A DNA stretch of 64,000 nucleotides from Entophlyctis helioformis (taxonomy: Eukaryota > Chytridiomycota > Chytridiomycetes > Chytridiales > Chytriomycetaceae). A program made the position numbers and the translations under genes. Below, piece after piece: positions 15,101 through 23,676 of the stretch; position 1 is the stretch's first letter, and each line of letters begins with the position of its first letter. The notes under the pieces were generated by a model. That model was not told where the DNA came from and searched no databases. It saw only the letters and a program-made list of their open reading frames with translations. The stretch is from contig JAHLKH010000125.1 of NCBI GenBank assembly GCA_025526915.1, positions 18,245 through 82,244 of the forward strand, read 5' to 3'.

Positions 15101-16121
15101 AACGTTCAGCGGCACGAGCAACAATGCCGATGTGACTGTGCCACACTCGCTCACAATCCAACCAAAGTGAGTGCCACACGTGCATGCAACTCCGTTTGAC
15201 GTTTGACGTTTCTGACCATCATTGCGGCGTCCAGGTCTGAGGGCAGCTTTGCGATCGAGTTTCTGCCACTGCAACCCAAAGAGTCGCTGGCACGCGTGAC
15301 TCTTATTCGCCAGATCTGGGCACATACCAGTATGACCTGAAGCTGACGGCTGTGCTAGCAGGGCCTGAGAGAAGCCTGCACTTCAAGGTTGGCCTTGGCG
15401 GCAGCCAAGTGCAAACGTTCCGCTTCACGAGCTTCGCCAAGACGCGGACAGACTACCTGTGCAAGATTGACAGTACCGACTTTGCCGTCGAGAAGAGCGT
15501 GTCGGCCTCTGCAGCCCCGGCTGGTGGCGTTGAAGTGTCGGTTGATATCACGTACGAGCCATCCAAGCTTGGTGACACACGGACGCAGTTGATTGTGTCT
15601 TCCACGAGTGGCGGCGACTATGTGTGTCCACTCTATGGCCACTGTGTGGCGCCACGACCGCAGGGCCCGATCCTGATCAAGCCGGGATCCACATCGACGC
15701 TTCCTTTCAAGAATGTGTTTGGCGCATCAGCCACATTCAACTTTGTAGTGGTAAGTGGCGTGGCTGATTCTGTGAAGGAGACGGCTGATGCCGAGGCCGA
15801 AACTAATGCTCGCACTCGAAACAGGACAATCCCGCGTTCATTGTCAAGGCAGCGGAGACGATTGCTCCCAAGAAGACCATTCAGCTGTCGATTGGATACA
15901 AGCAGCCTGCAGCTGGCCCGACATCAGGTACTGGCGGCGCAGGTGCCGGCGGTGGAAATGCAGCAGGACAGGGCCAGCAGACAGGACAGGGTGCATCCGC
16001 CGCGGCCGCTGCCGCAGCAGCAGCAGCCAAGGTCAATGCATCCAAGATCGGCAAGCTGACTATCACGCATGCAAGCAGCAGTATGATGTGGATCTATTAC
16101 CTGCGATACTCGACCAACTGA
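116..16121 (+). CDS. HYDIN: HYDIN, ciliary central-pair protein (5' end outside window)
   Basis: Giant protein of the axonemal central apparatus, built from tandem ASH/MSP-like Ig domains. About 5,120 residues lie in the window, close to the whole human protein, so only the N-terminus is missing. Exons: 116-335, 426-628, 686-901, 985-1164, 1210-2112, 2192-6039, 6111-12618, 12696-15166, 15235-15750, 15825-16121; all introns are GT-AG and 45-90 nt. Repeated Ig signatures of the type 'F.i.P..G.i.PG...i.V.F.P' run throughout. The family hallmark FKWKQFANE is at ~994. An adenylate-kinase-like P-loop (HGPPFCGRTTQARRI, ~6457) matches the Hydin_ADK domain. It is flanked by long Q-, G- and A-rich linkers. 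Seven 1-nt losses (near 5843, 5903, 6195, 7220, 7735, 10118, 15305) must be corrected to keep frame. The 45-nt intron 1165-1209 is in frame and could be retained. Positions 1-115 are intron. Identification is very secure. Confidence 0.95.
6990..7180 (+). repeat. Polyglutamine (CAG/CAA) tract inside HYDIN
   Basis: A CAG/CAA-rich stretch encodes a long glutamine-rich linker just after the adenylate-kinase-like segment; its purest part is at about 7131-7175. Two of the HYDIN frame breaks (near 7220 and 7735) follow it closely, and three more lie in the preceding low-complexity linker. Confidence 0.85.
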
Positions 16122-16126
16122 GCCAC

Positions 16127-16132
16127 AATAAA
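16127..16132 (+). terminator. AATAAA poly(A) signal of HYDIN
   Basis: AATAAA lies 5 bp after the HYDIN stop (16119-16121) and 67 bp before the next ATG. It fits a 3'-end signal squeezed into a very short intergenic gap. Assigned by motif and position only. Confidence 0.4.
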
Positions 16133-16199
16133 AGAACGCGAATGTCGCGACGCGAGCTGTTGCCAACAACAATCACAACTCCGAGACAGCAGGCAGTCC

Positions 16200-17302
16200 A
16201 TGATGCTCAGCACTCCCACAGCCGGCACGCCAACCAACTTGACCAACACGTGAGTGGAGCATGGACGAGACAAAGACACATGGTGTCGACACGGCCGACT
16301 TACAGGCCAGCACACCTGTCCAGGCAACAACACAATGTGTATGCGCAACGCACCGTCAACATGACAGGTGCGTACCCCCATGCCACATCCACCATTTGGA
16401 TAGACAGACAGACGGGCAGAGCCTTACCAGCTGTTTACTCGTTCAGAGCAAAACTATGGCATTCTTAACGCCACGATACAGGCATATCTGCGCAACAGCG
16501 AGCGCATGAGGAAAAAGTCGCTCAAGCTTGCCAGCGTTGTCGCCATCATGGCAGAGAACGAGACGCCGGCAGCAGCAGCCATGCTGGTGTCCGTCGCCAA
16601 ATGTCTGCGCGAACGCGAAACAGTGCGGTCGGCATTGCAGCTGCGTGTTGACCGACACTCGCTTGGCCCATTGAGTCTCTATCCAGTAAGCCAGCTGTGC
16701 TGCGCCGACAATAGGCGGATGGGGAGCTGAAGCAGAGAGCAACAGGCATTGTGCGGCAGAGTCCTTGGCGAAGTGCGAGCACATCGCACAGCCATTGATG
16801 TTGAGCGCAAGAAGCGAAGCGTGCTTGATAATGCGATTGTCAAGGAAGGCACGGATCCGATTGCGCGAGCCAAGATTGTGTGTCGCAAACAAGGCTTGGC
16901 CAGTGCCGTGTGTTGATGGGATGTCTAACGACCATGCGGGCTGTGTGTGCAGATGCAGGGACAGAGCGAGTTGGACAACGCGTCAAAGTCTGTTGTGCAG
17001 ACCCACGAAACGCTCAACAAGTCCATCATGGCGTTTGAGCAGAAGCGGCGGCTTGACCTTCAAGTAAGATAGGACGCGCTTGCTGATACAGACTGCGCGA
17101 TTAACCAACGTGCTGCTGCTCAACAGGCATCATTGAGCGAGCTGATCTACTCCGAGATGCAATTGTGTGCACGGAGCCTGGAGCTGCTGACAGAGGCACA
17201 CCAAGCCATACACCAAGCCGGCTTTGACAGCGACATTGACGTGAGCGACTGATGATGCTGTTGCTATTGTCTCTTGCGTTCTAACAGGCCAGGGCTGACT
17301 GA
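16200..17302 (+). CDS. CIBAR1: CIBAR1/FAM92-like BAR-domain protein
   Basis: Predicted membrane-curving BAR protein of the ciliary base; in animals CIBAR1/FAM92A works with CBY1. Seven exons: 16200-16249, 16306-16367, 16447-16685, 16746-16877, 16953-17063, 17127-17240, 17288-17302, giving about 240 aa. The phases join without correction. Helix 1 contains ILNATIQAYLRNSERMRKKS. Later come AIDVERKKRSVLDNAIV, ELDNASKSVVQTHETLNK, and FEQKRRLDLQ followed by ELIYSEMQLCARSLEL. These line up in order with human CIBAR1 (the 'FERQKMKDI..IFSEFI..EM' block is especially clear). The last 15-nt exon is optional: reading through the final donor gives a stop at 17252. It starts 79 bp after the HYDIN stop on the same strand, so two ciliary genes are adjacent. 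Confidence 0.82.
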
Positions 17303-17425
17303 CTTGCTGGACGCGATGGAATGGCAGAAGATACGCTTGCTGCTGGAAAATGCGTATCTCGTCTGACGCACAGCAGTGGAAAGAGAGGTCAATGAGAAGC
17401 GGCGGTTGTATTTCCAACGACAGGT

Positions 17426-18464
17426 TTACATAGTGAGCTCCTGCAGAATTGGCAAAGCAAGCTGTGTCAGAAGTCGAGCAGAAAGGAAACGACAGGAATA
17501 AACAAGCCCGTACCATGATGGCGTTGACAATGTCGTTGTTGTTGGCCTGTGGATGGCAGCCATTCATACAAGTAAGTTATCAGGACGGAAACGAGCCATC
17601 GGCATCCAATCAACGTACCTTGAGGGCCTTGATGGCCTTGGAGCGCGAGACGTTGGCCTGCGAGACGACAAGGTCAATGTCCTTGGCCTCGACACCCTCG
17701 GCGTCAACCTCCTCGTCGTCCTCGTCGGCGGCGACGGCGGCAGCGGGGGCCGCAGCGGCAGCCTCGGCAAGAGCGCGCTGGATGTCGGGGTTCTGGGCCT
17801 GGAGCTTCTGGAAAGCGGCGGCAGCCTGGGCCTGCTGGGCCTGCTCGTTGGCACCGGCGATCTCACCAAAGACAATGTAGGTGTCGCTGTTGCTGGACTT
17901 GTAGACATCGGGGTTGGCGATGACGATCATCGACTGTTGTCCCAACGCAGGCTGTTAGTTGGCTGCAGTGATCGGCAAGGGGCAAGCCTGCACAGACGTA
18001 CCGTCTTTGACCGGCGGAAGACGACGCGGTTGAAGTCGGGGAGGTGCTTGAGGCCGAGCTTGGAGAGGGCCTTGCGGGCCTTCTTCTCGCCACGGCTGAT
18101 AACACGGCCAGAGGCAGACTCCTCGATTCCCTCAGTCTCCTCAATGTCGGACTCGACGGCAGGCTGTTTGGGACCATGCAGGCGTGAGCGTTAGCCACTG
18201 TGCATCTTGGCTGCTGCTGCCACGGCTGAGTGCGCTCAGCTGATGCGACTGCTCGGCTGACGCCGCCCGCTGGCTCCGATCGCATTGCAGCACAAGCCGG
18301 ACCCCAGCCAGGCCCGATCTGCAGAATCCAGATGTGCAGCCGACGCAGACGCCGGGCCGAGCGGGAGGGGGCAGCATCTGCACCACATCCAGCAGCACCA
18401 CATCCAGCAGCCGTGCACCAGTGCGTATCGTTGGCGGTCGCACCTTCTCAACGATCTCAGGCAT
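17426..18464 (-). CDS. EGD2: Nascent polypeptide-associated complex subunit alpha (NAC-alpha)
   Basis: Ribosome-bound chaperone subunit that pairs with NAC-beta at the nascent-chain exit tunnel. Five exons on the minus strand: 18444-18464 (7 codons, MPEIVEK), 18002-18163, 17619-17933, 17514-17546, 17426-17440, giving 181 aa with all introns in phase 0. The NAC domain is seen as [18 protein letters not shown] and [19 protein letters not shown]. The C-terminal UBA domain is [20 protein letters not shown] followed by NDIVNAIM and ELTM-stop. The last two exons are only 33 and 15 nt but reproduce the family's invariant C-terminus exactly, which fixes the model. The first intron (280 nt) is long for this genome. 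Confidence 0.95.
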
Positions 18465-19071
18465 GTTGTCTGTCGTGGGGCAGAGAGCGTCAGTTCAAAT
18501 ATCTGGCGGCAGCAAGCGGCAAGGCGAAAGCGTGCGGCAGCAGTTGAAGCAGCGGTAGTTGTGCAGCAGCAGCTGGTGCAGTTGGCGATGCTGTTGCACC
18601 CAGCGACTGTTCCGGTCGCCTGCTGGGCCTGGCTGGCTTGGTTGCCGAATCGAGTCGGAAACAGCGATCTCCCGCGCACACCAGCTGCATCCATCCCGTT
18701 CATCCCATCCACTCGGGGGCAAGGGTGCCATCCCATCCATCGTGCATAGGTCGCCCCTAGATTCGGCTGCCTTCTGGATGCGTCTGCTGTTGTGCTGCCC
18801 GCCGTCGCCACTGCTCCTGCTGCTGCTGCTACTCCTGCGACTGCTGCTCCTGCCACGCGCACGCTCAGTCGTCACGGACCTGTTCTGTTTTGCTCTGGGC
18901 AACAGGATCGCTTGGCCGCCCAACACAAAGTGAATACAGTCACGTGACCAGATCGAAATCTACGCGGCGGTCGCCGTCAACTTGGCGCCGCTCTGGCCAG
19001 CCCTCGCCGACAGCAGCCAGCCTCAGCATAGCAACAGCAACAGCCCCAGCAGCAGCAGTATCGCCATCATC
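18465..19071. promoter_or_regulatory. Divergent promoter between NAC-alpha and syntaxin-16, with a CACGTG box
   Basis: 607 bp between two divergent start codons. No coding exon is supported here; it is CAG/CTG-rich with short trinucleotide runs around 18535-18600 and 18810-18855. A perfect 10-bp palindrome GTCACGTGAC lies at 18939-18948, 124 bp upstream of the syntaxin ATG. It is a candidate bHLH/Cbf1-type site. Function is inferred from sequence only. Confidence 0.5.
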
Positions 19072-20704
19072 ATGGCAACCAGAAGCAGAACGCTCCTCTT
19101 TCTCAACTTCCGCAACTCGTTTGCCCGCAACAACAGCCAGTTCAGGGCAACAACGCAAGGACCAAGCGGCGGCCGCGACTTTTACGACACATCCGAGCAT
19201 GCAGGACTCATTGCGAACCAGGGCCATGCCGGCGAAGTAGCCGTCGAGCTCTCCGTCCTGCCACCACGATGGTGCGTTGCCGTGTCTCGCATCTATGCCA
19301 ATCTGCCTCTGCATCTGGATATCTGCCGCATGCTGCTGCCAATGAAGGCATGCAGCCTTTGCGCTGCGATGCGATGCGATGCTCTGGGAGTGGCTCAGCA
19401 TCGCAGACGCGGCGATCCAGACTTGTGTGGAATCAAAGCTGCTCACCAGACTTTCTCGTGTCTCTGGCCCATGCGCGCTGCCATGCGCGTCTCAGGGTTG
19501 ACATTGTGGACGAGGTGAGCGATTGCGTCCCGATCAACTGCGGCACTGTGCCATCTTGTGGCGGACACTGACTCTGACGCCGACATGCCTCGCCCTGCTG
19601 AATGCTGTACTCAGATCGAAGAAGATATCGGGTCATTGCAGCACAAGAGTACGACCATGTTTGCCCTGCATTCACACGCGTATCCATGCAATGGCCGGCT
19701 GACGGACCAGCTTGCCATGCGTTTTTGCAGTCACCTCTCTTGAAAGCGCCTACAAGAAACACGTGCTGCCAGGCTTTGACGATCGGATTGGTGACGAGCA
19801 GTCGATTGAAAGACTGACAGACGATGTCACGCGGGTCAGTTGCCTCGCTCGCCTTTCTCTTTGCTGCCCAGCAAAGCAGCGTGTTCAAGTGGCAACTAAC
19901 GGCATTCATGGGTTCGACTTGCAGACCTTTCAAATGATCCAGCACAAGATCAAGCGCGTTCACATGGAGAGCCGCAACACAGACCAACGGCAGACCAAGT
20001 CGCTGAGTAAAAACATCCAGACATCACTGGCCACAAAATTGCAAGAATTGTCCTCGTCCTTTCGCAAGACGCAGTCGACATATTTGCGAAGTACGTGATG
20101 CACGGAGCTCTTTCAGTTGCTGCCGCTACTGGCGCTACTTGCGCTACGGGTACTGCAGACGATGTTGATACTGACTATGCTGCAACTGCCAACGCCATCC
20201 TGCGTGCATCTTATCCAACACAGAGCTTCGGGGGCGAGAGGCGGCCACAAACCCGACCAAGTATGGCGCAGTTGAAAGTCCAGACGAGGAGGATCTTGAT
20301 GCCGTATTCACAGACGCGCAGCTTGCGACCGTCATCAACAATGAGCGGGCGATATCGGAGCGTGAGCGAGAGATTAATGAGATTGCAAAGTCCATCCTTG
20401 GTCTGGCGGAAGTCTTCAAGGACCTCAACACCATGGTGATTGACCAAGGCACCGTGCTCGACCGCATTGACTACAATGTGGAGCAGACCAATATTGCGCT
20501 CGAAGATGCGCACAAGGAGCTTGTCAAGGCAAGTGCGCGTCGCTCTTGTTTTGGGCAGCGTGCCGTACTGACCTGCTTGCGGCGGGATTCCAGGCATCGA
20601 CATATCAAAGCACAACGCCGGCCAAATATTGCATAGCCGTGCTGCTCGTCATGGTTGTGATCATGATCTTTGTTCTTTGGTGGAAGATTGCACACAGGCG
20701 ATGA
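19072..20704 (+). CDS. TLG2: Syntaxin-16/Tlg2-type Qa-SNARE
   Basis: Endosome-to-TGN t-SNARE. Seven exons: 19072-19271, 19496-19514 (19-nt micro-exon), 19615-19648, 19731-19834, 19925-20090, 20224-20528, 20594-20704, giving 312 aa. The N-terminus MATRSRTLLFLNFRNSFAR resembles STX16. PPRW from exon 1 joins VDIVDE in the micro-exon to recreate the family motif PPKWVD.VDE. Helices IEEDIGSLQHK and LQELSSSFRKTQSTYL form the Habc region. The SNARE helix has the Qa zero-layer glutamine in VIDQGTVLDRIDYNVEQT. A C-terminal anchor (~YCIAVLLVMVVIMIFVLWW) ends in basic residues. Intron 6 has a GC donor (20529, AAG|GCAAGT). Frame is intact throughout. Confidence 0.95.
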
Positions 20705-21075
20705 TAGACTGCTCTGGACGAATGACCGACGACAAGGGCGTGGCATTGACCCAACCTCTAAAATGCATCGATTAGAGCGAATCTTGTTGCTGTTCTTGAA
20801 GCAATGCTGCATTGGCAAGGTGGCTGGAACGCGCGACTTTGGGAGGTGTCTGCCAGCCATTCCATCGCCGCGTGCAGAGATGCAGCGAGTGGACGGTTTG
20901 GCTTGTGGGCAGGTGTTGCAGAAGCGGTCGACGCCAACAGCAAGTCACGTGCTCTATCACGTGATCCAACAGACTTTTTGTTGAGCGAACGATGAGGGGC
21001 AGGCAATTCTGTGTTTCCCCGTAGAGCACCCTGTGCCGGCACCTGATTGGTCGGCTGGTTTGCCTCGAATTTTGT
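20705..21075. promoter_or_regulatory. Intergenic gap with two CACGTG boxes
   Basis: 371 bp between the 3' ends of the syntaxin gene and the unknown minus-strand gene. No ORF is supported. CACGTG occurs at 20946-20951 and 20958-20963, in the arrangement GTCACGTG-n6-CACGTGAT. Paired boxes are odd between two convergent genes. They may mark an unannotated transcript or simply be chance. Confidence 0.35.
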
Positions 21076-22870
21076 TCAATTTGGCATCCAATTTTCAGAC
21101 TTTTTGAATCCAATTTCATATTCTTGTCCAGATTCCCAGTCACTCTGAGCAGCCTGCAGCCGATGCCTTCTCAAGTCGTGGTCGCTTTGGCGCTTGCTTG
21201 TGGACTGCCGAGCCTGTCCAAGGGGCAGCAGTTGGTTGCGTGTTGGTAGTGTCACGAAGGACTGTCTGCCACTGCCTGTTGCGGCTGCTGTCCCTCTGCA
21301 TCCAGTTGGCGCACTTGTGTGTGCTGCTGGGGCGGCCTGCTGCAATGTCCGAACGGCCGGTGTCACAGCCGGCACAGACGCACTGGCATCAGCTGCTGCT
21401 CTCTTCCGCTTGCTTGACGCTCTTTGGCGGCTGGCTGTTGGTGTGGCAGCTACAGCAACGGCTGGCTGTCCATGCTCGTCCACAAGGTACTTGTCGTCGT
21501 CAAGATAGTCAAGGCACACAGTGTCAACAGAGTCGCAACTGTTGACAGCCATCGCACAAGAGGCAGTCGAGCTCACCAACAAGGACATGGATGGATCACT
21601 CGGCGTATTGTTGAGCTGCCGCGTATCATCAAGCTGCTGTAAGGCATCGCGCTTGGCTTGATCTGACTTTGAGAACTGTCGAGGCGATACACACAGCAAT
21701 CCTGCTCACACATGCCAACCTCTCCTGGCTGCCTTTGTGTAGACAGCATACTCTTTCCAGACGGGATTGCTGATGGATCCCCATACAAAGATGTTGTATG
21801 ATCTGTCGTAGGATGGGTATGTGCTGTTTGTGCAGTTAGTCTGCTGTGCGATCAGTGCATACACATCCTATGAGAGTATCCTACCGGCATTTGAATGATG
21901 GCTCAACAAGGAATCCGTGCTGCTTGACGTCCATCGACCTGATCTTGAAGATGAGTTGCATCTGTCGCGCGACTGACATGAACTCTTCCAGGTCTGACTT
22001 GTCATTCCGGCCCTTTCCAGTCCGTCGTAAACTGTCTCGCCATGCGTTAAACAGCTGTGTCCCATGCAATGGTTAGTGCTGATCGTCAAGGAGAGTGTGT
22101 TGTCTGCATGCTTGTAAGCTTACTTGCTCCACGGGATAGGACGTAAGCGCGCGACCATGCAGGTGCGTAAAGGTAGCTCCTTCTGGGACTGCAAACTCTA
22201 CATCTGGATCAAGTGTCGCAAGCATGCCCAGATTCTGGTTGTTGGCTGCTGCAAAGACACTCGTCTCGGCAAACTGCCGTGTGAGGTTTGGAGTGATTGC
22301 CCTGCTTATTGTGCGTTGTGGGTGATCAGACTTACCTTGTGATGATCGCGGTACTTTGCATAGTGCTCAAGGAGTTGGAGGACGCTGTCCTTGAACAAGG
22401 GATCAGGATGCAATGCCATGCATCACGATGTCAGGATTGCTGGGATCTACGAGGCATGGGAGCTTGACGAGAAGCTTGTCAATGTCTTTGAGAAGCACCA
22501 CCTATACTTCACGGCCGCCAAGTTTCACCTTGATGGCAAGAGCATGGACGTTGTTGTTAAGTCGTCTTGGCACAAAGCTTGTCAGAACCAAGGGGAGTCG
22601 AGACGGCTGGATGCATATGACGCCTTTACGCGGGCCATCTGTGAGCTTGATGAGTGGCAGCAGCGAATGTATTTGGTTCTTCTCGTCCTCCAGTGTCATG
22701 CTTTCGAATGAACCATTGTCGCAGTGGAAGCACAAGCTGTTGTCCAGAAACTTCCCTGTTGGGTCGATGGCCTGTGGGTCTGCTTGACTGGGAGCTGGCT
22801 CTGTGGTGGCTGCTGCGTCCATGTCGTCCTGCTGGTGCACGGCGGCATGTGGTGGCTGTTGCTTGTCCAT
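21076..22870 (-). CDS. Unrecognised multi-exon protein, divergent to the XPG-Fanzor gene
   Basis: I do not recognise this family. A consistent six-exon model can be read on the minus strand. Exon 1 runs from the ATG at 22870 (MDKQQPPHAAVHQQDDMDAA; an upstream in-frame ATG is at 22969) to 22508. Exon 2 is 22336-22389, exon 3 22124-22273, exon 4 21885-22054; two further exons end at the stop at 21076. Readable segments include FLDNSLCFHCDNGSFESMTL, FAETSVFAAANNQNLG, LFNAWRDSLRRTGKGRND and YNIFVWGSISNPVWKEY. The C-terminal third is low-complexity with a basic RQRASSKRKRAAAD stretch that could be a nuclear signal. The penultimate intron would be only 36 nt. Its position next to the Fanzor gene makes a mobile-element cargo or partner possible, but nothing in the sequence proves it. 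Confidence 0.5.
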
Positions 22871-23196
22871 TCCAACTCTGTCGCCAGAGCACCACTGCCA
22901 CTGGTGGTGGGATTGCTGTGATTGGTCGAGCCCAGATTGTGTCGCGGCACTTGCCCAAATGCGCGCCATCAACAGCAAGCACAACACGGGCGACAACACA
23001 AGGCAGATGATGGGCGGATGGTTCCGACGGGCCAATCGGGAAGCGGGCGAACAAAGGCCGACCGACAAGCTGGCGAAAAATGGGCCAAGCTGCCACTGGC
23101 AGGTGGATCTGATGGTGCCATAATATGGATATGGGCGTTCTGTTTTCCACCCATCCGACAAACCTCATTGCACTTCGCACCACCACGGCCGCTGAC

Positions 23197-23302
23197 AGGT
23201 GTGCCTGTGTTTCTGTGTGCCTGCGTGTGCTTGCGTGTGCGTGTGCGTGTGCGTGGCGTGTGTGGTGTGGTGTGTGTGTGTGTGGGCGTGTGTGTGTTGG
23301 TG
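23197..23302. repeat. GT/TG-rich microsatellite
   Basis: Imperfect (GT)n/(TGTGCG)n run upstream of the XPG-Fanzor gene, visible as repeated gtgtgcgtgtgcgtgtg and tgtgtgtgtgtgg blocks. Confidence 0.85.
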
Positions 23303-23529
23303 GAGAGGGACGTGTGCATGCAGGCGCAACTGAGCGGCAGACGGCAGGCTGCACCGATGCACTGCTGGAAGTAGAAGTGCTTGCTGGTACTGACCGTCAC
23401 GCTGTTCTATGCCCCTGCCTGCCACGCTCTTCACAGCCCAAGACCTCATCAGTCCACAACTACCGCCTCCCAAGACAACCAGCCCACAACTACCGCCTGC
23501 CCAAGACTGTAAGTCCCCCTGCCGCACGC

Positions 23530-23598
23530 TCTGTTTCGCCGCTGCCGCCCATTCTGTTTCGCTGCTGCCGCCCATTCTGTTTCGCCGCTGCCACGTGC
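23530..23598. repeat. Three tandem copies of a 23-bp unit
   Basis: Copies begin at 23530, 23553 and 23576. Each starts TCTGTTTCGC(C/T)GCTGCC; copy 2 differs from copy 1 by one base, and copy 3 decays at its end into CCACGTGC. Confidence 0.8.
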
Positions 23599-23676
23599 TT
23601 TCTTGCCGCGTGTTTTCTTGCAGACACACTCTTCACTGCCACATGCTGACGCCACCGCCACTCGCCTTGACACAGC

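Larger units (their letters stand above)
22871..23676. other. Upstream region of the XPG-Fanzor gene; no coding exon seen
   Basis: 806 bp between divergent ATGs. It holds a GT-rich microsatellite (~23197-23302), a pair of direct repeats (CCACAACTACCGCCT at about 23455 and 23484), a triple 23-nt repeat (23530-23598), and a CACGTG at 23592. GTAAGT at 23510 and TTGCAG at about 23619-23624 could bound a 5'-UTR intron. Confidence 0.5.

Noticed and set aside
5843..15305. Programmed -1 ribosomal frameshifting in HYDIN
   Set aside because: Seven sites in one mRNA without a shared slippery heptamer is implausible; single missing bases explain them better.
16686..16714. 29-nt intron in CIBAR1 leading to an exon starting ADGELKQRATG
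   Set aside because: Too short, and the following frame ends quickly. The acceptor at 16745 gives ALCGRVLGEVRAHR, which continues the BAR helix.
22390..22507. In-frame TAG and frame change in the unknown minus-strand gene, suggesting a pseudogene
   Set aside because: A 118-nt GT-AG intron (GTATAG donor after ..GGRE, acceptor TTCAAG before DSVLQLL) removes both and leaves the frame intact.
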